Made by a program: the position numbers and the translations under genes | Shown here: one piece after another, positions 7,791 to 11,828 of the stretch | How the letters are laid out: every line of letters starts with the position of its first letter | Position numbering within the stretch: position 1 is the first letter of the stretch | Notes under the pieces: model-generated | Database searches by the model: none | The model's input: the letters and a program-made list of their open reading frames with translations, nothing else | Told to the model about the DNA's origin: nothing | NCBI RefSeq assembly: GCF_937876455.1 | Contig: NZ_CALFIG010000003.1 | Location: forward strand, 1-11,828 | DNA: 11,828 nucleotides | Direction: 5' to 3' | DNA from: an uncultured Flavobacterium sp. | Lineage (GTDB): Bacteria; Bacteroidota; Bacteroidia; Flavobacteriales; Flavobacteriaceae

Positions 7791-8273
7791 ATGAAAGAGC
7801 TAAAAGTTGAAACTAAATTAGAGGTGTTTGACTCCATTAATGAATTAAACAAGCAAGAGCAGGAGTGGATGTTGAAGGCTATAGAAGCTAGAAAAAAAGC
7901 GTATGCTCCGTATTCAAATTTTCAAGTTGGTGCAGCTTTAGTATTGGATAATCAAGTAGTGTTAGAAGGGGCTAACCAAGAAAATGCTGCTTATCCTTCT
8001 GGTTTATGTGCTGAACGCGTGGTAATTTTTTATGCGGGGGCTAATTATCCAACTAATAAAGTACAAAAAATGTTTATTTCGGCTTCCTCAATAGAAAAAG
8101 AATCTGTAACACCTATTCCACCTTGTGGAGCATGTCGACAGTCTATTGCAGAATATGAAATCAAACAAGATTCAAATATTGAAATTTATTTTATGGGTGC
8201 AAAAGGAGCTGTATACAAATCCCATTCTTTGAAAAATTTATTACCATTCTTGTTTGATAAAGCTAATCTATAA
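7791..8273 (+). CDS. cdd: Cytidine deaminase
   Basis: Hydrolytic, zinc-dependent conversion of cytidine and deoxycytidine to uridine and deoxyuridine in pyrimidine salvage; cytoplasmic. The 160-residue protein is slightly longer than the Bacillus enzyme (136) because of an N-terminal extension of about 25 residues. Substrate residues are visible in YAPYSNFQVGAAL (38-50) and GANQENAAYPS (N62 and E64). The zinc and catalytic site is CAE (C73, proton-shuttling E75) together with PCGACRQ (C112, C115). Three cysteine ligands indicate the homotetrameric class. The ATG at 7791 sits 27 bases after the porV terminator. I see no consensus promoter in between, so expression may depend on readthrough or on a non-consensus promoter. 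The next gene, pdhA, starts 134 bases downstream. Confidence 0.95.
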   Translation: MKELKVETKLEVFDSINELNKQEQEWMLKAIEARKKAYAPYSNFQVGAALVLDNQVVLEGANQENAAYPSGLCAERVVIFYAGANYPTNKVQKMFISASSIEKESVTPIPPCGACRQSIAEYEIKQDSNIEIYFMGAKGAVYKSHSLKNLLPFLFDKANL

Positions 8274-8357
8274 CGATTTCGTTAGAAAAAAAACGAATAA
8301 ATTGCTAAAAATGTAAAATTTGACCCAATTTAATTTTTTCAATAAAAGTCTAAGTAG

Positions 8358-8365
8358 TATTTTTG
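8358..8365 (+). promoter_or_regulatory. Candidate -7 element for pdhA-pdhC
   Basis: TATTTTTG is an exact match to TAnnTTTG and lies 42 bases before the ATG at 8408. No TTG occurs at the expected upstream distance; TTC at 8338-8340 (17-base spacer) is the nearest candidate for the -33 element. If used, transcription starts near 8372 and the leader is about 35 bases. Confidence 0.5.
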
Positions 8366-8407
8366 TCGTTCGTAAATTTTAGAAACAAACTAAAAAATAA
8401 AACACTA

Positions 8408-9406
8408 ATGAAACCAATTACCAAAGAAGTATACCTAAAATGGTATGAAGATATGCAGTTTTGGAGAAAATTCGAAGATAAATTAGCTGCATTATATATT
8501 CAACAAAAAGTAAGAGGATTTCTTCATTTATATAATGGGCAAGAAGCAGTTTTAGCAGGAGCTTTACATGCTATGGATTTGTCTAAAGATAAAATGATTA
8601 CGGCTTATAGAAATCACGTTCAGCCTATTGGTATGGGTGTGGATCCAAAAGCTGTTATGGCAGAATTGTTAGGTAAAGTAACAGGAACGTCAAAAGGTAT
8701 GGGTGGTTCTATGCATATCTTCTCTAAAGAACATGGTTTTTATGGAGGACATGGAATTGTGGGTGCTCAAATTCCTGTAGGAGCAGGTATTGCTTTTGCA
8801 GATAAATATTTTGAAACAGGTGGTGTTACATTAACCTATTTTGGAGATGGAGCTGCCCGTCAAGGTTCTTTGCACGAAGCATTTAATATGGCTATGAATT
8901 GGAAATTACCAGTAGTTTTTATTGTAGAGAATAATGGCTATGCTATGGGAACTTCTGTAGAAAGAACTGCAAATCATACAGATATTTGGAAATTAGGATT
9001 AGGATATGAAATGCCTTGTGGGCCCGTTGATGGAATGAATCCAATCAAAGTGGCAGAGGCAATGCATGAGGCTATTGAAAGAGCAAGAAAAGGTGAGGGG
9101 CCAACATTCCTAGAAATGAAAACATACCGATACAGAGGACATTCAATGTCTGATGCACAATTGTACAGAACCAAAGAAGAAGTGGAAGAGTACAAAAAAA
9201 TCGACCCAATTACACAAGTATTAGATATCATCAAAGAGAAAAAGTATGCCACTGAAGCAGAAATAGAAGTTATAGATCAACGTGTTAATGACTTAGTAGC
9301 TGAATGTGAAAAATTTGCAGATGAGTCTCCATTCCCAGAAGTAAATCAATTATATGATGTGGTTTACGAACAAGAAAATTATCCATTTATTCCTCATAAA
9401 TTATAA
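8408..9406 (+). CDS. pdhA: Pyruvate dehydrogenase E1 component, alpha subunit
   Basis: Thiamine-diphosphate-binding alpha subunit of the alpha2beta2 E1, which decarboxylates pyruvate and passes the acetyl group to the lipoyl arm of E2. The product is 332 residues from the ATG at 8408. The frame is open further upstream to a TTG at 8363, but that codon overlaps the promoter-like TATTTTTG and would add 15 atypical residues, so ATG is preferred. Key blocks are RGFLHLYNGQEAV (36-48), TAYRNH (65-70), and the ThDP/Mg motif running from GDGAARQG (146-153) to ENNGYAM (174-180). The loop YRYRGHSMSDAQLYR (240-254) contains the conserved His245 and, in eukaryotes, regulatory serines. No E1 beta gene follows; the E2 gene starts 5 bases after the stop. 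Branched-chain E1 alpha is the alternative, but adjacency to a two-lipoyl E2 and the family blocks favour the pyruvate complex. Confidence 0.95.
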   Translation: MKPITKEVYLKWYEDMQFWRKFEDKLAALYIQQKVRGFLHLYNGQEAVLAGALHAMDLSKDKMITAYRNHVQPIGMGVDPKAVMAELLGKVTGTSKGMGGSMHIFSKEHGFYGGHGIVGAQIPVGAGIAFADKYFETGGVTLTYFGDGAARQGSLHEAFNMAMNWKLPVVFIVENNGYAMGTSVERTANHTDIWKLGLGYEMPCGPVDGMNPIKVAEAMHEAIERARKGEGPTFLEMKTYRYRGHSMSDAQLYRTKEEVEEYKKIDPITQVLDIIKEKKYATEAEIEVIDQRVNDLVAECEKFADESPFPEVNQLYDVVYEQENYPFIPHKL

Positions 9407-9411
9407 AAACT

Positions 9412-11016
9412 ATGGCACAAATAATTACTATGCCCCGTTTGAGTGATACCATGACAGAAGGAGTTGTGGCAACATGGTTAAAAAAAGTGGGTGATACTAT
9501 AAAATCAGGTGATATACTAGCTGAAATAGAAACAGATAAAGCTACGATGGAATTTGAATCATTCCATGACGGTGTTTTATTGCACATAGGAATACATGAA
9601 GGAGAATCAGCTCCTGTAGATTCCTTATTAGCCATTATAGGTAAACAAGGTGAAGATATCACGGCTTTATTGGCTACAAATACTACTACTGAAACTAAAG
9701 AAGTAAAAGTTGTTGATGAAACTAAATCAGTAACATCGAGCGCAATTGAGATGCCAGCGGGTGTTAAAGTAGTAACTATGCCACGCTTAAGTGATACAAT
9801 GACTACAGGAACTGTTGCAACATGGTTAAAAAAAGTAGGCGATACAGTTAAAGAAGGTGATATCTTGGCAGAGATTGAAACAGATAAAGCTACAATGGAA
9901 TTTGAATCGTTTAACGCGGGTACATTATTGTATATAGGCGTTGAAGAAGGTGGTTCTGCTCCAGTAGATACAATTTTAGCAATTTTAGGACCAGCAGGAA
10001 CTGATGTTTCAGGAATTGCAGCAAATTATAAAGTAGGTGTTTCTGCTGAATCGCCTAAGACAGAAGAGAAACAAGTTGTACACTCAGAAACAACTGTTAA
10101 TTCTCAACTTTCAACTTCTAACACAGAGGGTAGAATTTTTGTTTCACCTTTAGCTAAAAAAATTGCGCATGACAAAGGAATTAATTTAGCTCAAGTAAAA
10201 GGTTCAGGTGAAAACGGAAGAATTGTAAAAAGTGATGTAGAAAATTATTCTCCATCGGCAATTTCGTCTTCGCAAGTAGTAGCTGAAGCAACCAGCGCTG
10301 TTTCAATTGTTAAACCTTTTGTACCAGCAGGTGAAGTTTTCCAAGAGGAAATTAAAAATTCTCAAATGCGTAAAACCATTGCAAAAAGGTTGTCTGAGTC
10401 TAAATTTACAGCCCCTCATTATTATTTAACAATAGAGTTAGATATGGATCAGGCTATTGCATCAAGAAATATGATTAATGGTTTACCAGATACAAAAGTA
10501 TCTTTTAATGATATGGTGATTAAAGCGTCGGCTATGGCATTAAAAAAGCATCCACAAGTTAATTCACAATGGAAAGAAGAAGCAATGGTTATTAATCATC
10601 ATGTAAATATTGGTGTAGCAGTTGCTGTAGAAGACGGATTAGTGGTTCCTGTATTGAAATTTGCAGATCAAATGAGTTTAACTCAAATTGGAGCAACAGT
10701 TAAAGATATGGCAGGAAGAGCTAAGGCTAAGAAAATTCAGCCTAATGAAATGGAAGGCAGCACGTTTACGATTTCTAATTTGGGAATGTTTGGTATTCAA
10801 TCTTTTACTTCAATTATTAATCAACCTAACTCAGCTATTTTATCTGTAGGGGCAATTATTGAAAAACCCGTGGTTAAAAAAGGACAAATAGTCGTAGGAA
10901 ACACAATGACTGTTACTTTAGCATGTGACCACAGAACAGTTGATGGGGCAACAGGAGCACAGTTTTTACAAACATTAAAAGCGTTTATGGAAAACCCAGT
11001 TACGATGTTAGCTTAA
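9412..11016 (+). CDS. pdhC: Pyruvate dehydrogenase E2, dihydrolipoyllysine-residue acetyltransferase
   Basis: Core acetyltransferase of the pyruvate dehydrogenase complex: it moves the acetyl group from lipoyllysine to CoA and scaffolds E1 and E3. The 534 residues show two lipoyl domains (about 3-79 and 119-194), each with EIETDKATMEFES and modified lysines K43 and K159. A peripheral-subunit-binding domain follows (241-279; FVSPLAKKIAHDKGINL and GSGENGRIVKSDV). The catalytic domain (about 310-534) has MRKTIAKRLSESK (319-331), the chloramphenicol-acetyltransferase-like site DHRTVDG (H507, D511) and SNLGMFG (455-461). Linkers rich in Ala, Ser, Thr, Val and Glu join the domains. It starts 5 bases after pdhA and must be co-transcribed with it; a terminator follows 20 bases after the stop. 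A branched-chain or 2-oxoglutarate E2 normally has one lipoyl domain, so the acetyltransferase assignment is preferred. Confidence 0.96.
   Translation: MAQIITMPRLSDTMTEGVVATWLKKVGDTIKSGDILAEIETDKATMEFESFHDGVLLHIGIHEGESAPVDSLLAIIGKQGEDITALLATNTTTETKEVKVVDETKSVTSSAIEMPAGVKVVTMPRLSDTMTTGTVATWLKKVGDTVKEGDILAEIETDKATMEFESFNAGTLLYIGVEEGGSAPVDTILAILGPAGTDVSGIAANYKVGVSAESPKTEEKQVVHSETTVNSQLSTSNTEGRIFVSPLAKKIAHDKGINLAQVKGSGENGRIVKSDVENYSPSAISSSQVVAEATSAVSIVKPFVPAGEVFQEEIKNSQMRKTIAKRLSESKFTAPHYYLTIELDMDQAIASRNMINGLPDTKVSFNDMVIKASAMALKKHPQVNSQWKEEAMVINHHVNIGVAVAVEDGLVVPVLKFADQMSLTQIGATVKDMAGRAKAKKIQPNEMEGSTFTISNLGMFGIQSFTSIINQPNSAILSVGAIIEKPVVKKGQIVVGNTMTVTLACDHRTVDGATGAQFLQTLKAFMENPVTMLA
9418..9648 (+). 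repeat. First of two lipoyl-domain coding repeats in pdhC
   Basis: It encodes residues 3-79 and is a direct repeat of 9766-9993. Both copies start ATGCC(C/A)CG(T/C)T(T/A)AGTGATAC and share long near-identical stretches around the lipoylated lysine. The divergence is mostly at third positions, which fits an old internal duplication kept under selection. Confidence 0.8.
9766..9993 (+). repeat. Second of two lipoyl-domain coding repeats in pdhC
   Basis: It encodes residues 119-194, with the modified lysine K159, and is homologous to 9418-9648. The two domains are separated by a flexible linker of about 40 residues rich in Thr, Glu, Val and Lys. Confidence 0.8.
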
Positions 11017-11036
11017 TCATTTAAAAATTAATATAT

Positions 11037-11065
11037 AAAATCCCGATTTAAGTCGGGATTTTTTT
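11037..11065 (+). terminator. Intrinsic terminator downstream of pdhC
   Basis: A 10-bp stem (11037-11046 with 11053-11062, core TCCCGA/TCGGGA) with a 6-base loop TTTAAG is followed by a T run from 11059 to 11065. It ends the pdhA-pdhC transcript and isolates the following peptidase gene. Confidence 0.88.
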
Positions 11066-11096
11066 ATTTTTACAAATCAATACAAATCACAAAAAA

Positions 11097-11828
11097 ATGA
11101 AACATATAATTATAATGCTACTTGGATTGAGTTTTTTAGGAAAGGCTCAAACAAAAACGGCAAACTATCAAGTTAAAGAAGAGCAAGTGGCCAAAACGTT
11201 ATCGTTTTTAACTTCGGATGAAAATTTAGGTAGGGAAGCAGGAACCAAAAAAATGGAACAGGTTGCCTCTTATTTAGAAAATATATGTAAAGAAAATAAT
11301 ATTCCTCCTTATTTTAAAACCTATAAAGACACGTTGTCTAATTTTAATTGGCCAGCCTATAATGTTGTAGGTTACCTTGAAGGAAATGATGCTAAGCTAA
11401 AAAATGAGTTTGTTATCATTGGGGCGCATTATGACCACATAGGCATATTAAAAGGTACGAATATAGTAAAAGGTGATTCTATTGCAAATGGAGCAAATGA
11501 CAATGCAGCAGGCTCAACAGCCGTATCAGAAGTGTTAAAATATTTTGCAAAGACAAAATCAAATAAAAGAAGTGTATTGTTTGTTTTCTTTTCTGCAGAA
11601 GAAAAAGGTTTGTTAGGTTCTAAACATTTAGCAGCCAAATTAAAACAACAAAATCTCAATTTGTATTTCATGTTTAATTATGAAATGATAGGTGTACCTA
11701 TGATTAATAAAGATATGTTGCTTTATATAACAGGTTTTGGGAAAAGTAACATGGCTCAAAAAATGAATGAATATGCAGGAGAAAAGCTAATAGGCTATAT
11801 ACCTGCAGAAACGCGATATGGATTGTTT
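11097..11828 (+). CDS. Secreted M28-family zinc aminopeptidase, N-terminal part (cut by window edge)
   Basis: Probable exported metallo-aminopeptidase with two zinc ions. The reading frame is open from the ATG at 11097 to the right edge (244 codons, no stop). A short Sec signal peptide, KHIIIMLLGLSFLGKAQ, ends near residue 18, so the protein is at least periplasmic. The M28 site is laid out in order: GAHYDH (H111 ligand, D113), NGANDNAAG (D135 bridging ligand), SAEEKGLLGS (general base E168, ligand E169) and FNYEMIG (E196). The last position is aspartate in many characterised members; glutamate there is unusual but compatible with metal binding. The final histidine ligand lies beyond the window. 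It is 80 bases after pdhC and separated from it by a terminator. The ATG is preceded by an A7 run typical of flavobacterial leaders. Whether it carries a type IX sorting domain cannot be seen, because the C terminus is missing. Confidence 0.9.
   Translation, partial: MKHIIIMLLGLSFLGKAQTKTANYQVKEEQVAKTLSFLTSDENLGREAGTKKMEQVASYLENICKENNIPPYFKTYKDTLSNFNWPAYNVVGYLEGNDAKLKNEFVIIGAHYDHIGILKGTNIVKGDSIANGANDNAAGSTAVSEVLKYFAKTKSNKRSVLFVFFSAEEKGLLGSKHLAAKLKQQNLNLYFMFNYEMIGVPMINKDMLLYITGFGKSNMAQKMNEYAGEKLIGYIPAETRYGLF

Noticed and set aside
7670..7852. Minus-strand frame of 60 codons across the porV terminator
   Set aside because: It runs through the porV 3' end, the terminator hairpin and the cdd 5' end, and its composition comes from the AT-rich spacer.
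8272..8297. Inverted repeats TTCGTT/AACGAA after cdd as a terminator
   Set aside because: The stem is only 5-6 bp and no T run follows, so it does not qualify as an intrinsic terminator. Readthrough from cdd towards pdhA stays possible.
8974..9662. Two minus-strand frames antisense to pdhA and pdhC
   Set aside because: Both are fully or mostly inside well-supported coding sequence with recognisable catalytic motifs on the plus strand.
11065..11072. TATTTTTA as a promoter element for the M28 peptidase gene
   Set aside because: It has one mismatch to TAnnTTTG, overlaps the terminator T run and has no TTG upstream at the right distance.
11429..11671. Minus-strand frame of 80 codons inside the peptidase gene
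   Set aside because: The plus strand here encodes the M28 metal-site motifs in one open frame, so the antisense frame is a shadow.

Overview
The window looks like chromosomal DNA from a gliding or type IX secretion-competent member of the Flavobacteriaceae (Bacteroidota). The evidence is a strongly AT-rich sequence, A-rich leaders without clear Shine-Dalgarno motifs, promoter elements of the TTG / TAnnTTTG type, and the recognisable genes gldJ, porU and porV. From memory, the order gldJ | porU porV cdd pdhA pdhC matches the Flavobacterium johnsoniae layout, so this appears to be a conserved core region. I see no mobile element, CRISPR array, tRNA or rRNA.

Layout. On the minus strand lie the 5' part of murF (running off the left edge) and, upstream of it, gldJ, which has its own intrinsic terminator. 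A divergent AT-rich spacer of 241 bp separates gldJ from porU. On the plus strand follow porU (C25-type cysteine peptidase of the type IX secretion system), porV (outer-membrane barrel), a strong terminator, cdd (cytidine deaminase), pdhA and pdhC (pyruvate dehydrogenase E1 alpha and E2, 5 bp apart), a second strong terminator, and the first 244 codons of a secreted M28 zinc aminopeptidase that runs off the right edge.

How the genes work together. GldJ is an outer-membrane lipoprotein needed for the gliding motor and for stability of the GldK/GldN part of the type IX machine. PorV carries secreted cargo to PorU, and PorU removes the C-terminal sorting domain at the cell surface. The neighbours are housekeeping genes: peptidoglycan precursor synthesis (murF), pyrimidine salvage (cdd) and acetyl-CoA production (pdhA, pdhC).

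The most useful new points come from the DNA itself. There is a full consensus promoter at the porU/porV junction. A TAnnTTTG element upstream of pdhA rules out the longest (TTG) start. PorV contains an EF-hand/dockerin-like calcium loop. A small palindrome and a short upstream reading frame precede porU. I found no undescribed multi-gene system.
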